Assembly (NCBI GenBank): GCA_965153355.1
Contig: OZ231126.1
Location: 82,088,001-82,152,000 of the forward strand
Length of the DNA stretch: 64,000 nucleotides
Direction: 5' to 3'
Origin: Flaccisagitta enflata
Taxonomy: Eukaryota > Chaetognatha > Sagittoidea > Aphragmophora
Shown here: in pieces, positions 11,906 to 23,779 of the stretch
Numbering within the stretch: the first letter of the stretch is position 1
Layout: each line of letters opens with the position of its first letter
Notes under the pieces: generated by a model
What the model saw: only the letters and a program-made list of their open reading frames with translations
The model's database searches: none
Told to the model about the DNA's origin: nothing
Position numbers and translations under genes: made by a program

Positions 11906-12725
11906 CAAAACTAAAGTGGTCCATAATTGAAATGACTATTTCATAAAAAAGATATCAATATGAAAAGAATTTTTACAATGTAAAAATCATCCAGTTTGAT
12001 ATCTTTCTAATAAACTTATGAGGAAATAAGAGAGTTACTTTCCCTTTGACCACCTGTTATCTGTCTGTCCATCCATCCATCTGTCTTTCCATCCATCTGT
12101 CCATTGGCTCCACATTCCCCAATGGTGACTCACCATTAGTGAGAGGATTTTGCATCACTATCCCTACCAAATGCCTAAAATAGCCGTTTCACCACTGCTT
12201 AAGATTATCCACTTAAGACTGGGGATGGCATTGTTTTGCCCAGTTCTGATTTTCATGCATGAACAAAGTTTTTGCATCATGATTCCATTATGTGACCTGG
12301 AAATCAACATTGACGAAAGCTTCATTAAACAAACAATCTCTCACATGATTTCTAGATTATGTTGAAAATCGTTTTTCATTCTTTTTCATGAAACTGCATG
12401 TATCAATTTATCTTTTACCAATCTGGCATCCATAGCTCTAGCTAATAAAAAATAGATTTTTAAGGGAAAAAAGTTTCAATCAATAATCAATTTTTTCAAT
12501 CATATCCATGAATACATGAGATACTTCAAACTTGTGCTCTGGACAGACTACGTGATATAGACCACTGAAATTTTATATAAAAATGTCAAATACTATGCAA
12601 AAGGAGGAAAAAACAAAGACTGAGGTGTGTCTATCAAAGAGGCATGCTATCTATTTATAAATGAGTCAACCTTAGTTGAAAAGCCTTTACATGCAATTTT
12701 TTTTTTCATAATAAGTTATTCAATT

Positions 12726-12726
<1 letters not shown>
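11906..12726. other. AT-rich sequence, nothing recognised
   Basis: Apart from a short TCCATCCATC/TGTC run at 12060-12105, no gene or repeat structure was seen on either strand. Confidence 0.4.
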
Positions 12727-12810
<84 letters not shown>

Positions 12811-12841
12811 GTGAGTGAGTGAGTGAGAGAGAGAGAGAGAG
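12727..12841. repeat. (AG)n microsatellite with a GTGA patch
   Basis: AG dinucleotides interrupted by (GTGA)5 near 12807-12826. Confidence 0.95.
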
Positions 12842-15800
12842 CAGAGAATGACCACATGTCCCTTGATAATCCTCTCCGCACACTCGGTCCTTCTCGACCT
12901 CAACTCGGCGCCCAAATTGTGAGGATTGGATTGAGTGGTCAATGTTTGTGAGCCTTCCCCGATTGTGCACCGCATTCATTTCATTTCATTTCATTTAATG
13001 CTCAATAGTGCAATGTTACACCTTTACAATAATGTCTGTAAATGAGCTGTACACCGGATAAGTGTACAAGTTCCCTCAAGTTGCTACAAACTAAGATAGT
13101 TAACAAAAGAAAAACTACAAACTAAGATAGTTAACAAAAGAAAAACAATAAATTAGGTCGTAATTAAGGTATCAAAGTAAAAACGAGATTCTACGTATTT
13201 GAATCTTTTACGTAAGTCATTTTGGCAAACTGATTTGTAAATTACAGCTCGGGATTAGTTCACTCTCATTCTCCCCTTAGAATATTTCAGTTCCCATATA
13301 TTCTCAATTTCATTGCATATGTTGTTCAATTTATCACTCGAGTCGGAATAGATATCGTTAAAGTCACATTCGATCGGTTTTGAGAATTTGTTTCTTTCCT
13401 GCCAAACAATACATTCGTTCAGTCGGTGGTTTTCGTTATCTGGGACATTACATGAACGACAAATTTCAGGGATTGTTCCTTTAAAATTTGATCCGCACTC
13501 AAGCATGCCGTATCTTGCTAGAATAATTGTTCTGGTGCGCTGTTTATTCTGCTTGATTAGTTCCGGTAATGCTTTCCTTGTATAATTTGTCTCTAAACAA
13601 TCGTATATGTCTTTTGTTTTTGTGTTGATCCGCTCGTCTGTTGACGTGGTGGAGACGCAATTTTTCTTTAATTTCTTTCTATGGTGTTCTTCTACAGCTG
13701 CCATTACTTCGTTTTTCCACTGCACCTTGGTCTTTTGTCTTATTTCGTCCCACTCTGGTCAAAGACTGTATTCACTCAGTTTTCCATTTATACATTTGGC
13801 CCAATTAATGTCTAGTTCTCTCAATTTGTTTAGCATTGGTTTGATCCATTGGAAATCAGGCAGAGTTAGTATCTTATGAAGGTAAAGAAATTTTTTCATA
13901 TCTGCAACTTCCGAGAAATATAGTAAGCCAAAGCTATGTATGATTGCTGCCGTTGGTATAGTTATTGGAAGATTAAATAGTCGTTTGACTGCTTGAACTC
14001 CGATCTTGTCAATTTGCTTCTCTTCTGTTTTTGTTAATGTCCACGATTCCACGTTGTAAAAGAAGCTTGTTATGATACTCTTTTCATACAGGTCTAGTGT
14101 CACTTTTGTTCCAATACGTTGCATTACATCAGAAGAAGCGGTAGTATTTATTTGTCTGGTTGTAGCCATGAGGTTGTTTTCTCTTGCTTGTAGAAGCATT
14201 TTATTTTTGCCATCGCGCGAAATCATATCACCTAAATACTTGTATGATGTTGTGTTTTTAATATCTTTTTCCCCAAGTTTCCATGTTTCGGGAACTGCGA
14301 TTTTTCTTCCTACTTGCATCACTTGACATTTCGCCTCACCCCATTCAAGTTTGTTCGCTCTTGCAAAGTCGTCCACTTTTTCCAAAACGGTCTCTTGATT
14401 TTTTTTCCCTGTAGTACATGTGAGCGCGTCATCTACGAATTCAAGGCATCCAATGCTCAGGTTGTGGTTTATTTTGAATTTCTCATCGTATTCGTTGATG
14501 AATTTTTCTGAAAGAACATCCATTTGTTCTGAAAATAATCGGCCTGTAAGTCTTGATGCTTGACGCCCACCATTTTCGCGTACAATTGTGCGAGTTGGTC
14601 CATAACGGGTCTTGATGCTTGCTGTTTGATTTGTGCTGAATGCTCTTACTATGCGCCAAATTTTACCACGAACTCCAGAATTCCACAATACATGCATCAT
14701 GTTGTTAATATCGGCTTGATCATAGGCCTTGGCAACGTCGTAGTAAGTAATAAACATGTTTTGTTTCTTTGCTATAGCGATCACCATCATTCCTCTCAAT
14801 AAAAACAGGTGATCTGCTGTGCAAGCTCCTTTTTTTCCACCTGCCTGCCCTTCGGTAAGCTTCACAATCCTCTCCATCCTTTTGTCAATAATTGTTTCTA
14901 AAACGTTTCCAATCGCGCTTGACACGGTGATGCCTCTATGATTTTGCAAACATTCTTTATCTCCTTTTCCTTTGAAGAGAAAGTTATCAATCCGAAATTC
15001 CACTCCGCCGGTATAATTTCTTTGATCCAGATTTCTTTAATTAGTGGCTTTAATATTTGTAGAAATTCATCCTGTGTCTCTTTCATCATTTCATTCTTTA
15101 TATCAGTTGACGCTTTTCCATTTTTCTTGGCTCGTATTGCTTCCAAAATCTCTGTGTCAGTTGGTAACTCATTATACCACTCATTTTCGTAGTCAGAATT
15201 ATTGAGAAACTGTTGGATTTCATCTTGAACAATTTGATGGTGGCTATGTGACCTTTTTTCCTTGTTTGCATAAAGGCTTTCATAATGATCTGCATGTATT
15301 TCTTTGATTCCTTCAGGGTCGTATGCTCTCTTTCCTGCATCATTTTTGACTGTTAGGCATTCGTTTACTTCATTGCGCATCAATTTCTTCCTTAATTTCC
15401 AAAATTGAATTTTTGTTTTGTCTTTGATCAAATTCTCCAACTTTTCATTTATTTCTTTCGCTCTCTCTTCAAGAATCATGATTCTCAATTTTTCTTGTAC
15501 TTTTTTGTATTCGCTCATTGCCGTCACGTTATCATTTGTACATGCAAGACTTTTCTTTAGTTGTCTCTTTTCAATTCTTAAGAGCTTTATTTCCTCCGAG
15601 TCGTGGGTTCTTTTTTTGTTCTTGATAGTCGTTTTTAGGTGCGCCATAGCACCTCTATGAGAGGCTCTGTCTGTTGGTTGGTCGGTCGGTCACGCTCGAG
15701 TTGAAAATCTCGAAAAGAAGCAAAAATCAATGGAAATGATTCTGAAATATGCTAGGATGATTTCTAGGTGCGCCATAGCATCTCTATAAGAAGCTCTCTC

Positions 15801-15889
15801 CGTCCATCCGTCCATCCATTGGTCACGCACGAATGAAAAATCACTAAAAATGTTTGAAATCAATAGAAAACTCATTTCGTTCATCATCA

Positions 15890-16720
15890 ATGATACTAAT
15901 TCATCATAAATGATATATATCATAAATGATATCATATATATCATATCATATATATCATATATATCATATATATATATATGTCATATATATCATATATATA
16001 TCATATATATCATACATATATATGACATATATATATATATATATGACATATCATATATCATATATCATATATCATATCATATATCATATCATATATCATA
16101 TCATATATCATATCATATATCATATCATATATATATATCATATATCATATATCATGTCGTATATCCTGTCATATATCATGTCATATCATATATCATATCA
16201 TATATCATATCATATATCATATATCATATCATATATCATATCATATATCATATCATATTTCATATCATATATATCATATCATATATCATATCATATATAT
16301 ATCATATATCATATCATATATCATATCATATATCATATCATATATCATATATATCATATCATATCATATCATATCATATCATATATCATATCATATATCA
16401 TATCATATATCATATCATATATATATCATATCATATATCATATCATATATCATATCATATATCATATCATATATCATATCATATATCATATCATATATCA
16501 TATCATATATCATATCATATATCATATCATATATCATATCATATATCATATCATATATCATATCATATATCATATCATTTAACATATCACATATATCATA
16601 TCATATAACATGTAACATATCACATATATCATATATATCATATAATACCATATATATCATATATATCATATCATGTATATCATATATTTCATATATATCA
16701 TATATGTCATAAATGATACT
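15890..16720. repeat. CATATCATAT minisatellite
   Basis: About 80 copies of a 10-bp unit with TATATC variants, wholly inside the element at 15632. Open frames here read only I-S-Y-H repeats and are not genes. Confidence 0.95.
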
Positions 16721-17075
16721 AATATAATCAGCTAGGGTTAGGTCTTATAGAGCTGGGGATAGGTCGGATAGGTCGGGTGATAGGTTGGATAGGTCTTAGG
16801 ATAGGTCTGATAGAGCTGGGGATAGGTCTGATAGGGCTGGTGATAGGTGTGATAGAGCTTGGGAAAGGTCTGATAGAGCTCGGGAGAGGCCTGATAGAGC
16901 TTGGGATAGGTCTTATAGAGCTAGGAATGGTCTGATAGAGCTAGGGATAGGTCTGATGGAGCTAGGGATAGCTATGAATTAATAATGCCCGGCGTGATAG
17001 GTCTGATAGAGCTAGGAATGATCTGATAGAGCTAGGGATAGGTCTGATGGAGCTACGGATAGCTATGAATAAATA
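16720..17075. repeat. 21-bp minisatellite GATAGGTCTGATAGAGCTGGG
   Basis: About 16 imperfect units. The same unit occurs at 47838-48115 in the only other element of this subfamily. Confidence 0.9.
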
Positions 17076-18126
17076 ACGCTCGGCGCACCGTCTTGGCCCG
17101 TGTATCCGGCCTTGTTCCTATACTCATTCGGGCTGCGGCATCGATCTTCTTGTACCATCTGGAGTATTTCATTTCAAACGTGAGTTCTTCATTCATGAAA
17201 ATTTCTGTCACTTGACCTTTTAATTTTCCCAATTCATGCCGAAACTTTTTCCATTTGATTTCGGGTGCTCTAATCAACCACTGGACGTTTTTGACAGGTT
17301 TCAGTCGGTCAATTTTTGGGATTTTCATTCTTATTTCAATCGTATTATGGTCAGTTTCTTTCTTGCCCTTAATTTTGTGAATTCCTTCTTCGTCAATATT
17401 CATGGAGTTGATGTATGATTCTATTTTGCTGTCACAGACTACAAAATCTATTGCTGATCGCTCATTTACATTGTTGGTATTCTGGCGGGTTATTATTCCA
17501 TTACATTTTGGGCTTCGATTCATTACTGTAAACTCATAATTGTTTAACATGTCGTTTAAAAGTTTTCCATTCCGACTCATCTCCTCTCCTAGCAAACCAA
17601 TTTTGCCCTTGCCATCCATGAAGATTATGATATTTCCTTCATTTCTAAATTCTTCAATTTCTTCTGAAAGTAAATGAATTTCATTTTCTATGTCGTCTTT
17701 TGAGCATCTACACTCTTGCTTTCCATAATAGCATCCAATAAATATGGGCACTTCATTTCGTCTGCGGACACTGATCCAGATCATCTCAATATTTCGCTGT
17801 GATTCATGTGGGATCACTGTTCCTTTTAGTTCGTTTCGCACCAGAATTCCAACTCCACCGCCCTTCTGGCCAATTCTATTTCTACCAAAGAATATATAGT
17901 TTTCGATCTGTAAATTCATTCCTGGTGGTAGTAACGTTTCAGTTACGAGGAAAAAATCTGGTTTTTCACTTTCTAGTACTTCAATAAGTCCTGCTCGTTT
18001 TCCTCTTACACCACGAATGTTGGTATACATAATTTTACATTGAAGTTCTTGGTTTTTCTCATATCTTGGTGATGGTTCTTTTAAGGATACAAATTGATGG
18101 TTACTGTGGTCCCTGTGGTCTTCGGT

Positions 18127-19404
18127 CTAATCGGATTCTTTTTGACCGGTTGATGTCCTGGCAGCTTCAGTTTGCTGTCGGATTCGGGTTATGATATCGA
18201 GGTCGTCACTTTCGTGTTCCGAAAATAGAGATTTTTTGATCGCGAGTGCTAGGTGTTTGACGTCGGCGTGGTTGTAATGGATCCAATCGTCTTTTTCCAT
18301 GAGATTAAATCGCATTTGTCCCGTCATATGATCTCTGAACGCTTTTGTCGGGACGAAACAGCTTCCTGTGTCATTGGCAAGTTTCTGTAATTCATAATTC
18401 AATTCAATTTGCCTGTCACCCAGCGGTGGAACAGCGATGATGTGCTGTCGCGCATTTTTGAAGCACTGTTTGTACTTAATTTGCATATTGAGTGTTAACG
18501 CTTTCGATTTTTCAGCTGACGTTCCTCTTCTCGACGTGTTGAGATTGACTTGGAAGGCGATGTCGGTAATTGCATCGGGATCCTCAACTGTTGGGACGTT
18601 CTCCGTTGCTTCTTCTACGCCAACGCGATGTTCGTAGATAACCCTAGATTCAGGTCCGGGCTTCAACAAGTTCATGTCTAGTTTTTTCCCGTTTGAGTCA
18701 GTGATGAGAAGAACCGTTCTTTTTTTTGTCGCTGTGGGTTGCTGCGACCGAGAATGAGATGAGGCGACTTCTGTGGTGCCAGCAGCGGCGGCCGCAGCGG
18801 CGGCGCCGGCGGAAGCGGCAGCGGTGGCGCCGGTGGAAGCGGCGTTGGCGGCGCTGGCGTAAGTGGCAGCGGCGGCGGAAGCGGTAGCGGCGGCGGCGGC
18901 GGCGGCGGAAGCGGCAGCGGCGGCGCCGGCGGAAGTTGCAGGGCGGCACCGGCGGTAGCGACGGTGCTGGCGGAAACGGCAGCGGCGGGTTGTTTTCTTG
19001 CAGCAGATGGTGCGGTATTCGGATGTTGTTGTTGTAGCGGCGGTTGTTGTTGTTGTTGTTGTTGTTGTTGCTGTTGTTGTGGCGGTAACGTGATGCCGTT
19101 GCTGTTTGATGATTGTTGTTTTGTTTGTATTGTTTTTAAATCTGCCACTTCAAGTCGGAGACCTGTTACTTCTGAGCGCAAATCATCGATTTTTTCACAT
19201 AGTTTTTTATTGTTGTCCGTGATCATTTCCTCAAGATTCATGATCAAGCTTAAAAGGTTGGCTTGCGACTGGGCGTCAGCGATCGTAGTGTCGATACCAG
19301 TTTGAGACTGACTGAAGATCAATTGAGATTGACCAATTTGATGACCGGCGGCGCAGCTGCGCCAGTAGAATCGTCACTCGCCGCGTCGCTAGTGCCGGTG
19401 GTCA

Positions 19405-19405
<1 letters not shown>
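18127..19405 (-). pseudogene. Retrotransposon ORF1 with coiled coil and SGNH-like domain
   Basis: A start is possible at MTTGTSDAASDD just after the (CAA)n tract (about 19405). The next part, from 19322, has a coiled coil (LLSLIMNLEEMITDNNKKL...LRSEVTGLRLEVADLKTIQ), then polyglutamine and a long proline-rich stretch. After an A8 run at 18720-18727 the frame changes. The following frame reads LLITDSNGKKLD (like the GDSN block I of SGNH hydrolases, with T for G), FQVNLN (block III position) and DDWIHYN (block V DxxH). CR1-type elements are known to carry an esterase-like domain in ORF1. A second frame change lies near 19338. The slips could be decay, sequence error, or slippage in the A-run. 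Confidence 0.7.
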
Positions 19406-19468
<63 letters not shown>

Positions 19469-19470
19469 GC
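19404..19470. repeat. (GTT)n tract before retrotransposon ORF1
   Basis: About 22 units, read on the minus strand as (CAA)n ending exactly at an ATG. Confidence 0.9.
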
Positions 19471-19755
19471 CCCAGATCTCGCTCGTTGATTGGGGGGGCC
19501 ATGAGCCATGAGCCATGAGTCATGAGCCATGAGCGGGCCATGAGGTTCAGTGAGCGCCGAGTCTCGATCTTTGAGCGCCGAGAGTGCGGGGTCCTAATAT
19601 TTACCTCGGCATTTGCCTGAATAATTTTTGGACTTAACTTCATTGCCCTTTAAGGACGGGGCACAGTTATTAAAAAGGCGGGGTCGCTGTACATGATAAA
19701 TTTTGTCTTGAACTCATTGAAATGCATTCCAGTGTTTATTTTGTCAACAGTAAAA

Positions 19756-19931
19756 CAGTTGAACCCCGCTCTAACGGACCCGCCACTAACGGAATTCCGC
19801 CTATAATAGATAAAAATTCACAGTCCTTTAACTTGTTTTCTTTAGTTTTCTGAACTGGCTCCGGCAGAATTCCGCCTATAACCGATAAAATTTGTTAGTC
19901 CCTTGTAATCCGTTAGAGCGGGGTTTAACTG
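19756..19931. mobile_element. Pogo-like MITE
   Basis: The termini are CAGTTGAACCCCGCTCTAAC and, inverted, CAGTTTAACCCCGCTCTAAC-like sequence, with ATTCCGCCTATAA blocks inside both ends. TA follows the right end; the left TA has changed. A sister copy is at 52635. Confidence 0.7.
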
Positions 19932-20075
19932 TAACTACTATTGCGAGTTCATCAAGGGAAAGACTTGTCAACCGACCAACAGATCAGCTGACCATCCTTT
20001 GTCAAGTGCTGAGTAATGTCTTTACTATCTAGAGCAAAAGTATGGCAACACCATAAGACTTGATTTGATAAATAA

Positions 20076-20310
20076 TGCATAATATGATTCCAAATTATGT
20101 TTAATATATATATATATATATGGTGTTCCTTCTCTGGGCATCAATGACCGCCTTGATAAGCCTCAGCATGCATTTGTAAAGAGATTTTAGGTAAATTGGT
20201 AAGATCTTCCTCTAGACTTTAAGAGTGATTCTTTTAAGACTTGCCATGCAACTAAAGTCGCATGTCCCTTGCTTAGTAGCTGCTTTGTTTGAGACTAAAG
20301 GGGGGTTGGA
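20076..20310 (-). pseudogene. Second Tc1/mariner transposase relic
   Basis: The minus strand reads DSPNLQPPFSLKQSSY (a decayed DSPDLNPIE-LW block) and then MLRLIKAVIDAQRRNT (the C-terminal block). It is interrupted by stops and a (TA)n run. It is colinear with the relic at 10076 but lacks the inserted element. Confidence 0.6.
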
Positions 20311-20342
20311 GATTTGGGCTGTCCCCCAGCCAACCACCAAAA

Positions 20343-20690
20343 AAGTATTACACTGTTTTTTGTGTGCCATTGCTTTTTGCAAGTAGTTTGGCCTCAGCAA
20401 AGATTTGAAAAAAAAATGAACATTTTCAGTCAAAGCTTTTTCCATCCTATAAATTTTTCTTTAAATCGCTCTCATTTCTAAACAATTAGAGCTACAGATC
20501 CCAGATTGGTCCCAGATTTTCAAATTTTCTTTCATTTGAGTCTAATCTGGCATCTGTAGCTCTAACCGTTTAGATTTGAGAGCGAATTAAAGAAACATTT
20601 CTAGGATGAAAAAAACCTTGACTGAAAATGTTCATTTTTTTTCAAATCTTTGCTGAGGCCAAACTACTTGACCTAGGCCAATGTAATTTT
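20343..20690. repeat. Hairpin element, arms about 150 bp
   Basis: AGTAGTTTGGCCTCAGCAAA at the left pairs with TTTGCTGAGGCCAAACTACT at the right. The pairing continues through ATGAACATTTTCAGTCAAAG and AGAGCTACAGATCCCAGATT toward the centre. Confidence 0.75.
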
Positions 20691-20956
20691 TACATGAAAA
20701 ACCGGAGTTTAAGAGCTCTATGAATCTATTTTCAGAATTGTTTCATTATTTTTAGAAGCAGAATGACATCGTTTTCTTATATATCATTTGGTGTGAAACA
20801 CCCTGTATAAAAACACAACGCGACGCGTTGCAGGGAAGAAAATCAAAGGCGGGGGGGGGGGGGGAAATCAAAAGCGACTCAATAATATACACCGCTGGGG
20901 CTATGCTCTCTCTCTCTCACAGCGCTGTTCTGTTTTTCTCGCCGGTAACCTCTCTC

Positions 20957-20957
<1 letters not shown>

Positions 20958-21023
<66 letters not shown>
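20958..21023. repeat. (TC)n microsatellite
   Basis: About 30 units with short TCTCTG interruptions at the left edge. Confidence 0.95.
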
Positions 21024-21026
<3 letters not shown>

Positions 21027-21076
21027 GTTGCACTGCAATCCTTTTGATATTCTTTCTCTTTCAAAACTGGTTTTAG

Positions 21077-21217
21077 ATTTCGTCACGTGCTTGCAGGAAT
21101 GCACGGGATAACACGTCGCGTCGCATCGTTTCAATTAAGAGTGAGGAATCGGTTGATTTTTTTGTCGCTTCCCCCTCTTTAAGTTTTACTTCCGCGTCTA
21201 TTTTGCAATTCAAATAC
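21077..21217 (-). CDS. Possible terminal exon of an unidentified gene
   Basis: The minus strand is open for about 47 codons to a TAA and reads CKIDAEVKLKEGEATKKSTD, then LLIETMRRDVLSRAFLQARDEI, a plausible helix. A possible acceptor is CAAAATAG|AC. The plus strand over the same bases is also open, with TTGCAG|G and CA|GTAGGT boundaries, so the strand is undecided. I do not recognise either product; it may be chance. Confidence 0.2.
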
Positions 21218-21374
21218 CAGTAGGTCCAGTAGGTCCAGTAGGTCCACTACATTGCCATCCAACCCGTCAGATTGGAAGTTGTCAACCACTTCTATATCCT
21301 CAGTTTCCATCCTTCAGTTATTAAGTCGGTTCATATAATTGACATAGTGGGTCAAATACGATGTGATTATTTTC

Positions 21375-21566
21375 TTTTTAGTCGCGTGCTACGCGACTCT
21401 ACACGCCCCTTTGTCGGTCCGTCGGTCCGTCGGTCCGTCACACTTTACTTTTTCGGCGTTTGTGGGGTTTTTGGCTATACCACCCCTGCCCAAATACTCC
21501 ACTGACCTCAAATATGGCCCCTGCCCACCCGCACGCGACTGGGGTAGCCGTGTACCCGGCTTTGTT
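21375..21566 (+). mobile_element. TTTTTAG element, AGTCGCGTGC subfamily
   Basis: The head is TTTTTAGTCGCGTGCTACGCGAC, then GTCGGTCCGTCGGTCCGTCAC. The tail is GCACGCGACTGGGGTAGCC and GTGTACCCGGCTTTGTT. Confidence 0.75.
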
Positions 21567-21803
21567 TTTATCTGATTTTTGTCTGATAGTCGTGAACTTT
21601 GTCGGTTGGTCCGCTGATAGTCCTGTCAGTTCTTTGGCACTCAGGTCAATCGATCCAACCATAATGAACCATTGACCATCAGCCTGAAACCCTCGAGGTA
21701 AAAAGTGCGACAACGCGAATTTCCACCCCATAAACCCCCTAAGTCCACGACGATACTGTTAGACTCTATAAAATATATGAATAAAGATGCGAATACACGT
21801 TTC

Positions 21804-22058
21804 TTTTTAGTTGTGGACACGCAACTCTATAAGAGGCTTTGTCCGTTCGTCCGTCCGTCCGTCCGTCCATCCGTCTCTCCGTCCATCCGACTGTCCGTCC
21901 GGCCGTCCGTCAGTCCCTCGGTCCGTAATGATCGAATCGAAAAGTGTAAAAACAAGCATTCTGAATACTTTTTGTGTATGTTTGTTTGTGGGGTGGGAGT
22001 TTGGGTGTGGATCTGGGTTGGATGCCCACCCGCCCGCCACGATATTACGTCACTTGTT
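21804..22058 (+). mobile_element. TTTTTAG element with alternative tail
   Basis: The head TTTTTAGTTGTGGACACGCAAC and CTCTATAAGAGGC are followed by a GTCCGTCC run. The end is not GGCCTTGTT but CGATATTACGTCACTTGTT. The same GATATTGTAACCCCG...TTGTT type of tail is seen at 43985 (inverted), 46835 and 59320. Confidence 0.6.
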
Positions 22059-22509
22059 AGTGACCAACCTCCTCGCAGAGTCGAACCATACGTCTTTTCC
22101 GCCTGCGTCACCATCTTGTGTTGTGTTGAGTGTTCATTACATGCTGAATGTCTGCGTGTCTATATGCGAAGTATCCTGTTTTAAGTCACGTGCGCGTGAG
22201 TTGTATTTGGTCAATTAGCTGATTCTCCGGTTGTTCAGTCGGTCCGTCCTCGATAACTTTTGGGTAGTTTTTTTTTCAGTAGCATCGACTCTCTCGATTT
22301 CTTTTGTCATTTGTCTTTCAAGAGGTTCGATAAGTGTTTGTTTTTATTTTTCGTTAGCGTGCGAAATTATCTTCCCACTTTTTCTTTCTTCCTCTGGCGT
22401 TTTTAGTCGCGTGCACGCGACTCTACAACCGGCTCTGTCTGCGGTCGGTCGGTCCGTCCTTCGAAGCTTTTTTAGGTCATTTTAAGTCATTTGAAGGCTT
22501 ATCACTTTT

Positions 22510-23440
22510 GGGCAGCGGTCATGGGAATGAAGTCCAGAACACAGGGGACTTTTGTTCGTCCGTTTGTTCGTTCGTCCGTTCGTTCGTCCGTTAGTCCCCC
22601 CCTTCATCAGACCCCTCAGGCCTCAAATCTGGCCTCTCAGGCCGCAACTCCAGCCTCTCAGGTCTCAAATCCAGCCTTCCAGGCCTCAAATCTGGCCTCT
22701 CAGGCCTAAAATCTGGCCTCTCAGGCCACAAATCTGGCCTCTTAGGCCACAAATCTGGCCTCCAGGCTTCAAATCTGGCTTCTCAGGCCTCAAACCTGGC
22801 CTCTCATGCCTCAAATTAGGCCTCTCAGGCCTCAAATCAGCCATCTAAATCTCTATTTATTGCTCCCAGGCTTCAAATCAGTCCTCTGGCCTTTCGTCCC
22901 TTAATCCAGCTCTCTCAAGCTTCCGCTACTACGAAAGCGTCACTAACCTTCAACATGCTCTCGGCCGAAATTCTGAGGCCTTAGAACTCGTCGAGTGCCG
23001 GCAGAATGGCTTCTTGCGCAGAGCAAGGGCAGCTGATCAAAAGCTCGTTCATGCTTTCATCTGAAATTTTGATCTGACTTTTTAGATCTATTCTTATTTT
23101 TTTTTTCTTTTTCATTTTATTTTCGTTACTATTCCATCACCTATGCAATTATCTATTGTTCTGAATTTGCGCCATTATTCGCTGCTACACTTTTGTGTGA
23201 TTAAATGTCATATATCAGCCTTCTTAGACCTCAGTTTAGGCTCTTGAATGCCTTCAGTCAGCCCTCTATAGCATCTCATCCACTTCTTCAGGTAGGACGA
23301 ACGAAAGTCCCCCTGTGTTCTAAAGGACTTCGTCCCCTTCGGGGCCGCTGCCCTGCTTCCCCTCACTCCAATTCACAATCACTCAAAGCAGGGCAACGGG
23401 TATCGCTGACCACATATTGCCCTTGGGCAACCTGTTTCAT
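22510..23440 (+). mobile_element. Family-B inverted-repeat element
   Basis: It begins TTTTGGGCAGCGG, with CAGAACACAGGGGACTTTTG and GTTCGTCC runs. The inverted end is CCCCCTGTGTTCTAAAGGAC and GGGGCCGCTGCCC, followed by the tail AGCAGGGCAACGGGTATCGC and CCCTTGGGCAACCTGTT. The core repeats CAAATCTGGCCTCTCAGGC. Confidence 0.65.
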
Positions 23441-23779
23441 TATGTCATTTTTTGTCATTTTTGTCATTTTTTGACATTTTTTGTTATTTTAATCATTTTT
23501 TGTCATGATAAGTCATCTCAAGTCAGTTTAAGTCATCCTTAGTCATTCTAAGTCATTTTAAGTCATTTTTAGTCATTCTAAGTCATTTTAAGTTATTGTC
23601 ATTTTTGTCATTTTTTGATATTTTTTATCATTTTTATCATATTTTGTCATAAGTCATCCAAAGTCAGTTTAAGTCATCTTGAGTCATTTTAAGTCATTTC
23701 AAGTCATTTTTAGTCATTCTAAGTCATTCTAAGTCATTCTAAGTCATTCTCAGTAATTCTAAGTCATTTCAAGTTTGTC

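Larger units (their letters stand above)
15632..17116 (+). mobile_element. TTTTTAG element inserted in retrotransposon ORF2
   Basis: The head TTTTTAGGTGCGCCATAGCACC is followed at about 15762 by a second, head-like block. Next come an 830-bp AT minisatellite, a 21-mer array, and the tail GGCGCACCGTCTTGGCCC...GTATCCGGCCTTGTT. The flanks are both ORF2 coding sequence. Removing the element joins ARMSIG to TTIKNKKR in one frame, with a microhomology of two or three bases (GTT) at the junction. Confidence 0.85.
13255..18030 (-). pseudogene. Retrotransposon ORF2: endonuclease, reverse transcriptase, zinc knuckle
   Basis: The APE endonuclease part (18030-17117) shows YTNIRGVRGKRAGL, the catalytic glutamate in VTETLLPPG, GGVGILVRN, SAIDFVV and ETDHNTIEI. 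The usual GDFN block reads MDGKGKIG, so that site is altered. After the insertion the frame resumes at 15631 with a lysine-rich linker. The RT follows: EGQAGGKKGACTADHLF, TYYDVAKAYDQAD (first catalytic Asp), GGRQASRLTGRLF, LEFVDDALTC (catalytic DD), and YKYLGDMIS. A CCHC knuckle, CRSCNVPDNENHRLNEC, lies at about 13460-13410. Damage: a frameshift near 14965, an in-frame TGA at 13761-13759, and the 1.5-kb insertion. It cannot be active, although the RT catalytic aspartates are intact. Confidence 0.85.
12976..19405 (-). mobile_element. CR1-like non-LTR retrotransposon, degenerate
   Basis: The minus strand reads in order: a (CAA)n leader, ORF1 with a coiled coil and SGNH-like domain, ORF2 with APE-type endonuclease, reverse transcriptase and a C-terminal zinc knuckle, and a 3' end in (AAATG)n repeats at about 12976-12998. 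Such short 3' repeats are typical of CR1/I-type elements. The copy is split by a TTTTTAG element at 15632-17116 and carries frameshifts and stops. The 5' boundary is uncertain; it is placed at the start of the ORF1 leader. Confidence 0.8.

Noticed and set aside
15910-16608. Open frames of 218-232 codons reading Ile-Ser-Tyr-His repeats
   Set aside because: Translation of the CATATCATAT minisatellite inside a mobile element.
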